From positions 123,571,329 through 123,635,328 of the forward strand of contig OX235271.1 of assembly GCA_944472155.2 (NCBI GenBank): 64,000 nt of DNA. Direction: 5' to 3'. Each line of letters opens with the position of its first letter. Within the stretch, counting starts at the first letter, position 1. A model generated the notes under the pieces. That model was not told the DNA's origin. It worked only from the letters and a program-made list of their open reading frames with translations, and did not search any database. Position numbers and translations under genes: made by a program. Below, piece after piece: positions 24,501-37,439 of this stretch. This DNA is from Trichobilharzia szidati. Taxonomy: Eukaryota; Platyhelminthes; Trematoda; Strigeidida; Schistosomatidae.

Positions 24501-27500
24501 TCATCTTTTATTATTTCGAGGATTCTTCTCAACTGGTTACAACCTGAACGATGAAAAATATGAATTACATTACATTAGAGATTTGAGCATACTTTTCCAC
24601 GATCACAAGGAGTAATTGGTAGGAAGTAAAAGTAACACTAGTGCGGAATGATTTAACTAATTAAGAGTTACAAACACTGACTATTTATAGAATAATTAGA
24701 CAATTAGGCTTGGAAACAAAAACAGAGTTGCGTATATATATGTGTGTGTATAGAAACAAGGTTTAGCTAGAAAGAGCATAACAAAAAGGTAGATTACGTA
24801 ACTAAAGAAAATGTTTTATCTAATAGCCAATAGAAAAAAATGCAAGAGAAAAGAACAAGATAGGGTGAGTCATGTTTAGATGAGAGAGTAGAGTTTTCTA
24901 AACAAGAAAAAGAGTGACTCATACAAGTTGTATATTTTGTTGTCACCAGGGCAGTGCAATTGCTATCAGACGACTTAAGCCAAATCTATGTACGCAGAAA
25001 GAGACAGTGGTGAATCTTGCACTGTGGAAAAGTATGTTCAAATCTTTAATGTAATGTAATTCATATTTTTCATCGTTCAGGTTGTAACCAGTTGAGAAGA
25101 ATCCTCGAAATAATAAAAGATGAGCTCATATTATCCTGGTACAATTGTTGTTCTTGCTTTGTTCAAGAATTCTCTTATTTGGAAGTTAAAAATCAAATGA
25201 AACACAACCGTGAATATTACAGTACAGTGGTGGAATAGAAACCTTTTAACCACACAAAAGTGGGATATCGTAAACAGAATCACTATATAGTGGCATCTCG
25301 TTGAGATGTTTGACATACGACGAAACCACGTTCCAGTACTCTGCGGTGTTTTTTGTCCTTCTGAATTTGATTTCTTCTTTTGGTGAAAATAATTTGAAAC
25401 CAATGAACCGCTAGGTCACCAAGGTTTAAGTAATCTTTAGTACCAAAAGAAACTGAGAAAAAAGGTGGGGAAAAGAACTCACACTTCGCGTTTTCTTGGA
25501 GAATAAGACATCTGGTATGAGGAGAAATGCACAGAGTAGGGATAAGTAAGTACTGAAGTTCTGAAGTTTGTACAAATGCTAAAAGAAAAAAGAGTAAAAC
25601 AACAATAATACCAAAATGGATTAGTCATATGAGAATTGAAAGGCCTAAGATAAGTATGCAAAATGCTACACAAATAGCTTAGAAATATATCTTGTTTTCT
25701 CAATGAAAATTCATCTCTTTTAATATGTTAGGGATGACGTTCTCATAAAACATCTTAAATGTACTCATCGAAAAGATAGTTCAGTCACCTTTAAGGTAAG
25801 GTGAGTAGCTCATCATAATAATAATAACCGTTGCATAGTGAATAAAAGAGTAAAGTTCTTATCACAATTTTGCTTCTTTCCTTTATTATGTAAGTTCACT
25901 ATTATTACCATTATTATTTTATTTTATTAATACTTTTATTATCATTTTGTCCCCATCATCCACATTTTATTACCACTCTATTACTGTTTATTAATAACAT
26001 TGTTTTTCATACATATTTTATACAAAAACACTTTATAGCCTTTCCACTAGTTCCTGTCCATTTTACACGAGATTATTGATTATTCACTATCCCACACTTA
26101 TTACGTCATGCCAACTTCTGCCTCCTTTCTAACTTACAATTAGTCATCCCTTCTTACACCTTACATTATGTAATACAATTTTCCAAGGACAAAATTTACC
26201 AGTGTCTGATTGGTCTAAAGATTTCTTTGTTAATTAAAATTACGATTGTACAGCTCATGAAAATGAATCGTCGAAAAGAAAATTTTCTTCGCTGTTTGTG
26301 CCTTTTTCTTATGAATAAAAGAAGACAGTAGCCAACTTACTTCCATAACATCCATTAAACGATTTGCAACTTTATCCCTATCTGATGTATTGGACAGACA
26401 TAAAATTTGATAGGTGGCCCAGTTTGAAACAGCTGTGAAATGACGTGCACAGGCGGCTACACCAGGTGCTTTACCCCGTTCTAACTTGGTAATATCAAGT
26501 AGCTCTGTAACCTGAAAAATAATAAGAAACCAATGACGAGAAATGCTTCAGTGGGAGTTTATAATTTTTTTTGCATTAGATGCTTAAAACAAGTTAGGGA
26601 CTCCAACTATCAAAAATTACTATACGCTGAGAAGCGTTATACCAACAAAAATAAAGTTAGTGAAGATAATACATGAAAGAGATTGAAATGAGAGGAGGGA
26701 AGATACATCAGTTAACTGGGTTATACACAAGGGTGTTGTTCGGACATCAAACAAAAACGATTAGGCTATTTAGCTCCTGTGATTTGTCTTTCAAAGTCAT
26801 CCACAGGGCGAAATGCAGTCACTTTAAAAATCTACGTTTACTTACATCTCTTTTAATCTTTTCTCACTGGTGAATTCATTTATAACTTTTTAGGCATTTC
26901 ATTCACTTCAATTTTATCCGGCTCCTCGTCGTGTCAGCTAATTTTTAGCATATGTGTGCCGGGGATTTCGCGGATGATTTATGTTTAGTATCACACAGAC
27001 TCGAAGACTAGAAGACGAAAACCGAAAAACTGGCTTAAGAAACAGGCAGCGAAGACAGGACTCCAGGTGAACATATGGAAAACGGAAGTCATGAAGATAA
27101 CTAACCAACAGAGACAACAAACAGCACCAATCGCTAACAAGGGGAGAAATTTGAAAGATGTCACTTCCTTCACTTATCTAGGTATGAAGCATCATTTCAA
27201 CTACAGGCGAAACGAATGAAGACGTCAAAGCCAGCTAGAATCGGAAAAGCAGGATACACCTTCATCAGTCTGAAATCAGTTTGGAAATCTTCTGCACTCA
27301 GCATACACAACAAGATTAGGATTTTCAACACCAGTATGAGGTCAGTCATCTCCTCTGTATGGGTCAAGAACTCGGTAGCCGTGTCACGAAAGGCATTTTC
27401 AACAGGCCACTGTAGACTTTTATCAACATCTGCCCCTCTCCTAATGGCTCCATATTGAAGATTAAATGGCCGGTCAGAAAGAATTAGCAACAAGAAATTA

Positions 27501-30500
27501 TCGTAACAAACTAACCAAGAACCAATCGTTCAAGAAATATGAAGAAGAGAATGGAGATGGAATGGGCACATGATGAGGAGACCGTCGAATGACATCGCGC
27601 GCAATGCAGGCCATCGCTAGAGTGGAATCCGAATAGGAAACGATGAGTTGGCCTGTGGTCCGAGGGTGACAAGAGGGAAATGGTTCGAGGAGGAGATGCA
27701 AGATTAAGAGCAATTGTGGGCCCAAATAAAGAGGACAGCAGAAAATAGAACAAAGTGGAGATTTGTTGTTGACGCTCAATGTTCCGCTCTTAACCCAAGG
27801 GAATAATAATAATATGTGTGCCGGTTGAATCATTTCAGTGCTTTTGAAAGTTTTATATAATATAAATGTTACTGTAAATCTTAAAAATGAACGTGTTCAA
27901 AATAAGTAGTTATCGTGAAAAACCAATTTGAAATCCAACGCAAAAATCTTATTTATAAATAAACGTTCAAATTAATTTCAACAACAATAGCAACACATTT
28001 TATCCTACCTCAATTTTATAATAATTTACGCACTCCAAATAGGTGAATTGTTCAGCTAAGGCTTTGGCTGAAAAATTCAGAAGTCCTTGGCCATTTTTCA
28101 ATGGGGTATGTATTAATCTTCTGTAAGTAAGCGCAGGTGCAACTACAGAATTGGAATGATCATTTCCAGTGGATTCGACTAAAGAATATCGAGCAAAGCT
28201 TTCAAGGGGTTGAGAATGTCTCGGTTTAGTCTTTGGAAAGGTAATGAAGCCAGCATCTTTATCATATTCAAGATAACTATGATTGGAATCGTAACGTTTA
28301 CCTAACATTGACTCAGGTGATGTAATATCACCTAATGATGGAACACGAGTATGTGTAGCAGGTGAGTCAGATTTTTGAACACCATTATTGACGTTATTTG
28401 AATTTGCACTGGAACGAAGCTGATGCTTTTCTTGTGTCTGTCGACGAACTGTAATTTGTAATATCCGACTTAATGAATCATATCCATCTTGTGAAAGAGT
28501 TTTTCCAAAATTTTCAAGGATTTGTAGTAAGATATCATTCAATTCTCCTTTCAATCGTGAAACCTAGTATGAAGTTGAAAAAATGTAAAATGTAAATCTT
28601 AGATATCAAATGAGTAGAAATAGTGCGCTCATTATAAATGAACTTTATCAAATTCACAGTCTGCATTTTACACAGTTCGAGGAGGTAAGATTTCACTACA
28701 GTTTCCTTTGAGAAGCAAAGTGATTCAGATCACAATATGTTACCTGCTCGATACCATAAATGATATTCAAGAAAACAAGCATAAATGCGTAAAATTATAT
28801 ACTACTACTGATTGACTGAAATGAGTAGTTGAATAACCACTTAAATCAATCAGAACTGATTCGGCTTTCGGAGATGAATCGAACTGGGTAAACCGTTGAT
28901 GAACTCGACTCGAAACGAATGAAACGACTTTTCGGTGTTTAGATCTCTTCGGTCTGACGACTACTGGTTGATGTGAGTGGTATACAACCAATCGTCTCAA
29001 CCAGTCAGTAGTATATAGTTTAACGCATAGATGAACTTTAGTGATTTTATTGATTCAAGTTTCAACTACTAATAATCCAGAGATAGAAAACAAAAACTTT
29101 TGACTCTTTTGCGAGGTTGTTTAGAGTGTAGAGGCCTGATACAACGGTTTGGAAGCCATTTATGTTGTGCCGTTGGAAAATTAACCTATTCATCTGGTCA
29201 GTTAAAAAGAAGGTATTCGTTCAACCATGACGGTCAAATCTCAAGAGGAGACCGTTGTATCAGGTATGTCAGTTATATCATTTAGTGTACACTGTAAGTG
29301 TAAAACTGCATAAAATAATGAAGCACTGAGTGAATCGAATACAAAGTGAACATTTTGCTCACATGATATAAGAATGATATGCAACACAAATATAATCCAA
29401 TAAATCGAGACCAATCAGGATTAGGAAAGTGTTACTCTGAAATCAGCGTGGAGATATATCTATAGCACACGGTACAAGAAACCAAATCCGAATTTTCAGT
29501 ACTAATGTCAAGTCACTGCTTCCATATATATCGGAGACTTAACTCGCATATCACCAAAATAATTTCCAACAGGCTACTATAAACCACCACCAACAGATGC
29601 CCTATCTCGATACCAGAGATCAGATGGCCAGCTTGACAGGATAAGTAAAAAAGGAACCCCGACAACGAACCAAATAAGAACCTATTTTTTATTTGAGCAT
29701 GGATATCGGTAGCCCAAATTCAGGCCGACCATAGATATCGGGTGTGCGCCGGTAGGGGATCGAACCCCGGACCATGTGCATGGTCGGCGAGAGTCCTAAC
29801 ACTGTGCCACCGACCACCTATTGTCCAGAAAGTATGCAGAAGCAAATGGAAGTGAATTGGGTACTGGCTGAGGAAACATTCAAGTAACATCACATGCAAG
29901 GCTCTAGAGTGGAACCCACATAGGAAGCTTCGATTTGGCACCCGATGGTGACATAAAGAAGATCATATGAAGACGAAATGAAAGCTTTCGCGAGTTGACA
30001 AAGATAGCAGGAAAGAGTCAAACAGAAATGTTCTGCTGAGGTCCACTATTGGAGAACTATGAAAATACAACATTTTCCCACTTCTAAGTTTTCCAAACAA
30101 ATGGGTTCTGATAATCTAAACGACTCTGAATTAACCAGTCCCTGAAAAAACTTTATAATCAAATTATAAAAAATCCACTAGTTTCATAGAACTAGTGATT
30201 AAACCATCTATTTAAAAAGTAGATATATCTTACCACAGTGACTAATATTGATACTGTAGAATTGCACACTTTTGATCTTATATCTGGACTTAAATTTAGT
30301 AAATGAGGGAAATGACTGGGTGGTTTACTGAAGTATTGATATCGTGTGATCAAACGGTCCACCAATTCCTCAGATGTCATAAATGACCGATACATAAATA
30401 GAAATGTCTCAAAGAATAAATAATCTAAAATGGAAGAAAAAAATATTTTTTTTTAAGTGTGGGGGTTGTTTATGTCAATCACTAAATTCATCTCAAAATA

Positions 30501-33500
30501 TTCTACAAATTCAAGAAGCATTAGGATTAAAAAGTTAGTAGTCTAAACTAGGTTACTAAAAAATTATTAAGACACTTAAAAAAGGTAATGTAAACCCATT
30601 TAAACCCATGAATAATCCCCAACTAGGCATTAATGAAAACCGGTGTGTTTAATTATCTCCCTCCTTATGGGACTGCTGAAATAATTGAACACCGTTGTTA
30701 ACCCTGCGTCGGTGGCATAGCGGCTAGGACACTCGCTGACCATGCACATGGTCCGGGGTTCGATCCCCGGCCAACGCACTCCTTTACCAGTAATAAGACT
30801 AGTAAAGAGGGAAGGTTGGGCATGGGGCTAGCAACCCCATCCTGTAAAAATAAACGCTGCTACAGAAACTTTAAGCCTCTAGCTTAAGCCCTATGTTCCA
30901 CTGGGAACGTGAAGGAATAAAAAAAATTTGTAAACCCTGTCACTGTACCTCAACAAATGCTGCTTACAAAGTGAAGAGTGACCCGTCAAAGGCAATACAC
31001 TTTCGTCTTCATTGCACTGAAGTTCTAGCATTCCAGACAGGGAGGCCGGAGCTCTGCATTCTAAAGAGAATTCTCCAACCACTTCTACTATTATAGTGAT
31101 GAACATGTTGTTTTCAGCCGATTTTTTAAATTTTAACTCTAACACAATATATAACATTCCCTTTGTCATAAATACATCCCCATTACAAGTTATTGATTAA
31201 ATTATTGATCTAACTATGTGGCTCTATCACTGTTATTCACCTTCTATGTACTGACTAATATTAGCAATTATGCATACGACAATTATCTCGTTCGTGAAAA
31301 TTCTTCACATAATTGCAATTGTAAATCTGAGGAAGATGAAATCGCCGAAAAGACCGTCTTAGCTGGACTGATCAGTTTGTTTTTCACTAATCCATTAAAG
31401 CACAATTAGTCTAAATGTAATAAATCTTCAGAATGAATGGAACAGATGGCAGCGAACTGTAACATTGTAGACTTATTCAAACTAAACAAAACGGTATGTC
31501 ATTTAAACAATTAGCTTTTTTTACCAGTTAGTGACATTTACCGCTTATATAAACAGCAACCTGTTGTGGTCTCGGGTAATCATGGAGACACAATGCTTGA
31601 TGCTGTTCTGATGTCTTATGAATCAGAATTTAAAATAAAAGCTGGAGGAGTGGTTACTGAAGATAACGCTTTCAAAACCTATTGCACTTAGTACTTCATT
31701 AACCACATACTCAGTCATATCATTTCCTATCAGTATATTATTATTTTTATGCTAAAATAATCCTGAGTTATTTCTGCCAATTTTGCATTTCGTATTTTCG
31801 TAATTCTTTTCAGTTGCTGGTAGACTAGAAAAAGATTTTGGAGTAAAAGGCTACTAGTCATTTCTAAATACACACCGACGAACTACAGCCTGAATACAAC
31901 TAATGCTGTCTTCCATCAATACTTTAATAACTTCCAATACCAACTGTGATTGGTCGATATCGAGGTGTTAAGTGCTAAATTCAGCTCACAGAATAAGCGT
32001 TGCATGTACGAGGAAAGTTATTTAGGTGATCAATGGGAACGGGGCGTCGCAGGTCAGATGACTGTTGTGTTTCTTGACATTCTTTTGACTATTCTTTTGA
32101 ATTATCACGGAGGAATGTCCTTTAGAAGTTTGTTAACAGCCTGACAGCCATTTACAAAATTATCTTGTCACACCTGTTCACGAATAGGAGTAGACTTAGA
32201 CATAATTGCCCAATCATACCATTTACTTTCACCTGACATCAGCGAGTTTCCATGGGCATCTCCGTTAAATGAGAGTGGTGCAGATACAGATCTCAGCTGA
32301 AAGAATTTAGAGTACACAAACAATATAGTCTTATAGTTTAGTAACCTACAGGGTACCCAAACCAGTGCGTGTATGCATTTCGCACCGTCCAAGGGCAAAG
32401 TGATATTTCAATATTGTCAGAAGTCTGTGACTTCAATCCAAAGGCTCCAGACGATATGATGTTTGACTCAGAATCGATATCAACAGTAAAGATGCTATAG
32501 TTTTCTCCTTTGTCCTTCTAAAAAAATATCAAGCGATAAATGCTTATCTCCTTTAATTTTATTATCCCCCTAAATATCTTATTTCTCTTCTACTTTAATT
32601 TTTGCTTTAATATTTTGTGTGGCGACTGTCTAAGTGGTACACGGAGATTTTCTCCTAATCTTAAAACCAAATAATGCTTAAAAAGTAGGAGAAAGCAGAG
32701 ACCGATAAAGAATAAGGCATTCTATGAAAGATGCTTTTATTAATATTATCATCATCATCAATAAACTGAACATTGGCAAATTAATTCTTTTCACATGAAA
32801 TTAACTAAAAAAAATTAATATGTGATAGAGAGGAGTGACTTACACGATGGTAACATACGCCCATAGGACGTCATATATACAGTCAAAGCATCAGCACATC
32901 CAGCGTGTACAGAGATATCATTTACCTTTAAAAAAATAAATTTTACAATTAAATAATAATAGTAACAATTGCGACATTATGAAGAAGCATAATGTCGCAC
33001 AAATGAAAAGTCAGATGGCAAGGGGGAGAAAGATACATTCAAGTTTAAAATAAAATAACATACAGAAACACGTAATAAAGTGTTTGAAGTTATTGTGTAG
33101 GCGTCGACCAATAAAAAAAAGATTTGGAATACAGAGAAGCCAATTTATTTAACCACAAATAAAAGCATTTGATATATAACAAAAAATAGAAGTTAACAAA
33201 GACTGAAGCACTCAGTCTTTTAGCGTCTTTTTTTATTCTGATATATGTGTTAACTAACAAAATCTTGAGCCACAGAAGGTGCCTTGATCTGGCAGCGGGG
33301 GCATAAATATCACAATGGCTCATTCAGGTAAACAGGATGGATAGAATGTTCTTTGAAGTCCAACCATGTCGAATAGGTCGGTTTTATGGAGGCTAGACTA
33401 AAAAAATCACCTTCATAGTGTACGTTGGTGGGTGTGTAATAGCAGAAGGCAAAACACGGAAGCCAAGGTATATTTTCAAGTGAACAAACTGCTATATATA

Positions 33501-36500
33501 AAAATAACTCTAGTGAGAAGTCGTGACCAGTAGGGTGCAGCAGGTCGGGTGTGAGGACAAATACACGCCGTAGACATTGGCTAGGGGTCGCGCTATGTCG
33601 TGAATTGGCAAAAGTTAGAATTGATGGGCCATTAAGTCGGGTCCCAGTGGCTTAATGGTATACGAGCTCGCCTTGTAACCAGAAGGTCCTGGGTTTGAAC
33701 CCTAGAGGTGGGTGGGTGCGTACTGGTGAAGAGTCCCAAACTAGGACAAAACAGCTGTCCAGTACTCAGAGGTTTTCCAATGGTTCTCTAACTAATGTCA
33801 GTTCATGATGAAAATCCTGTAACCAATCAAGTCTCTACAAACCAATGTGGTGAGAGCTGTCTACTAGCCAAATTGGTAGTCAGTAATTTACGTCAATATT
33901 TACGTTCCCAAGAATTGTCGTGAGAAAATGTGAACAAAGATTGATTCAAAACCGACCACAGCAGACTTTTTGTAGGCGGATGCAGTTAACATATAGAGGA
34001 TTTGACATTCAAAAAACAGTCACAAATAGATGAAAGATTAACTTTACGTGAGAAACAACCAATCGGAAGACTGTGTTTGTTTACTTAAATATCCATAGTA
34101 ATGTACATGAAAATATATAAATATGCGTTGATTTCCTTAATAAATGATCTGTTGCCTGACTCTTGCCTTCTGTCGTTACACCAACACTTGAATATCATAC
34201 AACTTTTTCAGAGCTTATGGAGGGATGTCATGTAAATGACAACAGTCAGCGATATTTTTCAGAGATAACCACTGCCATAGGTCCTACCGGTCTAAAGAAT
34301 GCAAATGATGAAGTTATTTCCAATTAATACTGCAGTCTTTTAAGCACAACGAAGAAAATTCTAGGTATATTCGACATGCGATTCGCCCGTGCATCAACTT
34401 CGAGTAGCATAATACTACATCATTTTATTTAGCCTTGTTCAATTTCACTAAAGAAAAAAAATTGTGTTTAGTTTAAGGAAAGATGGTGAAATAGTTGAAT
34501 AGTGCTGATCACTTTACACATTTGGTTACCGACAAAATCTAAGCATGGATACAAAAGGCTCGTTTGAAATTGAGTCACCATTGGAGCAGGCGTAATACGC
34601 AGCTATCATACAGAGGACATGTATAATGTACAACAACTTGTGCCAGCCTACTCTGTGGCCATGAACTATTGTCGATAAAGGTGGAAGATATGAAAAGATT
34701 AACGGTACTAAGACTATGTCTACCTCCGTTCAATCTGTAGTTTTAGATAAATCAATATGGTCAGTAACAATGAGGTTAGGCGTGGTGTTCAGTAATACGG
34801 AAAATCAACTGATGAGATTGTGAGGATCAGCCTATTTGGATGGTCAAGGTATTGCCTTCCTCAACGTTTGAAATGTGGACTGCTTGGACGTGGACTGTCA
34901 GAGACATTTCTTGAGATTGTTTGCAGTGGTGCAGGTGCATTCACTTCAGGAATTTCAGTTACTGAAAATATTCAGTAATCTTCATATAATTGTCCCCTGC
35001 CCTGTGCAAATCTGTCCTATCGGTAAAACATACACCGTTTAAAAAAGTGCTGCAACACTGATATCTGAATAGTAGTAATTTCAAATTGCAAACAAACTAA
35101 ATGCTACAGATTGTAGTTTATATATTTTCCTTTGTAATCACTCATACTTCTGGTGAGCATCACCAAGTAAAGAAATTAAGTCATCCTCTAGATAATCCTG
35201 TTGACTGAATTGTGACATTCTATAAAAGAATAAAATAAATTACAGTCTCGTGTTACTGGGCTCAATAGCCACTTTACATACTTGACCTTTACTTGATGAT
35301 ACGTACACTAACATTTGGATTGTTTCACTATCGGACGAGTGATTCATACACGTAATCTACTTCTGCAAAGAATTAGTTACTAGTGGCAAAGTAATCACAA
35401 AGTTTCCGAATACAGAATGTGGCCATACGGATTGCAATCTTCGATAGAGTGAGAGTTTCTTTATATAGACCAGAATGGGATCACAAAATCTAAGTTACCG
35501 CTCACATCACTGACTTTAAAATTTTTGAATGATAACAGAAATAAAAATTACTGATAATACTAAGAAATAGACATGTATTGCTTACCGAATTCCGGTCACC
35601 CCACACCAAGTATTCGTTCGCTTCAACAAGACTAAGAATCGGTACCCGATGAGTCGTTTCAATAACAGGTGGAGGTAAATAGATCTCTTTTTCTAACTGT
35701 TGTGGTGAGATATCATCTTCATCGTCTGTCTCTTCACTAACAATACTGTAAGAAAGTTTAAATAGCATTGATAAATAACTTAACTCAAAAAGCATACGTA
35801 AGATAAACTGAGATGAAACGATCTCTTCAAGGTTGCAGATCAGATCAGTAGATTTCAGTACACGCACACATAATTATCTAAAATAAATGTTTACTTTATT
35901 ACTATATTACTGTCAGTTATTTTCTACTTAGTACAATGTGACTACAGTGAGGACAAGCATTTGTAGTTGATTATTAAAGTGAATTAACAATAAGCTTAAT
36001 AAATGATCTAAAGTGAGAAGGACTAACATATATAAGAAACGTGGGCAAAATAGATATGTTAAGTGAAGCTGAAACGACCGAAAATATTTTAGTTCCATAT
36101 TATCTTGTAATATTGGGTATGTCACAGTGTGCAAATGTATTATTTACTGGATGACATTCCGTAATCAAATCAGTAATAACTACACAATTTTAAAACTTGA
36201 TCTTTTAGTCCTTTCTTCCTTCCCGATATCCACCTCCAACTTGCTGTATTAGATTTTAAGAAAGTCATCATGTCCCATTCTATTGTGAGGATGTAACTGA
36301 ATTTATTGCTATATATGAGTTTGATTTCAGATCTCTTATCTCAATAGGGACGACCACGCTAGATTTGCTCTCTTTTAATCTAATTTCCCTTGACTGATAG
36401 AATAGTTTGACATCATAATTTGTTTCTAAGCGAGCTTGTGGGTTCCTTTTTTGTAAAAAAAAGACCTATTGATGTTTTAAATTCAGTATTCTTGTTGTCA

Positions 36501-37401
36501 TCGCATGAATGATGAGCATACATAGAAAGCTGTGAAACATCGTAGGGGGTTGAGTACATTTGTCGCATAGTGGACTATTTTGTGAGCTACACCTTAGAGA
36601 CCCCAAGAACAAAATCTTTACTTACACACACGGGTCAAATTAACAATCAATAACCCTATGTGTGATTTAGATATGACAACTCCAGAAAATAATGAGTCTA
36701 AATAAATAGTCTACAACTTGAGGGATAGAGCTTTATAACGATAGAATAGCAGGTTTTGACTACCATCAGCCTGGTTAATTTTTTGCATTTCCTGGTAAGG
36801 TGAATGTCGAACAGTGAGCAGTCAAATTTTACTCTTAAATTACCAAAGTTTATGGATGGTAGACCAATCACTAATGTTTCGAATTCGCATTTGTTCGCAA
36901 CTTTACTCCTATATGTGACAAAGTACAAAGGCCATATCAAGTAAATTATTCAGTAAAACAATGATTTATCGTAAAGTGGTAAATCAAATACATATTTATG
37001 TCAAGAATAAAGTAACTTACGTGATTTTCGGCTCACGATCATCATATGGAGATAGATCAAGAGATAATTCCACTTGTTGTTGTTGTGGCAATTCTGTCTC
37101 TCCAAGTAGAGATGTTTTATCTACAGTAAAGTGTCACTGAATTATTGAAAAAATATATACAACATACCTTCGTTAGGCGGTGATGTGAGTGAACTACAGG
37201 ATGCTACATCCGATACTTCATCGTCAGACAGTTTCATTCCAGCATTATGATCAGCCTGAATTCGAGAAGATAATAATGAAGGATTTAGATTCTATCAGTT
37301 ATCTTTCATTTATGAACACAGTTACTATATTGATTGATGGTTAGTTGAGCAATCAGATTGATGAACACGAATTACATACAATATGAAATCGACCCAACAA
37401 C

Positions 37402-37439
<38 letters not shown>

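Noticed and set aside
30706..30780. Functional tRNA gene
   Set aside because: The acceptor stem nearly pairs, but the anticodon arm is degenerate and the unit continues into a SINE body.
33090..33323. 77-codon minus frame as a RasGEF linker exon
   Set aside because: Hydrophobic, Tyr/Phe-rich content, no good acceptor/donor pair and no fit to the acidic Ser/Pro linker.
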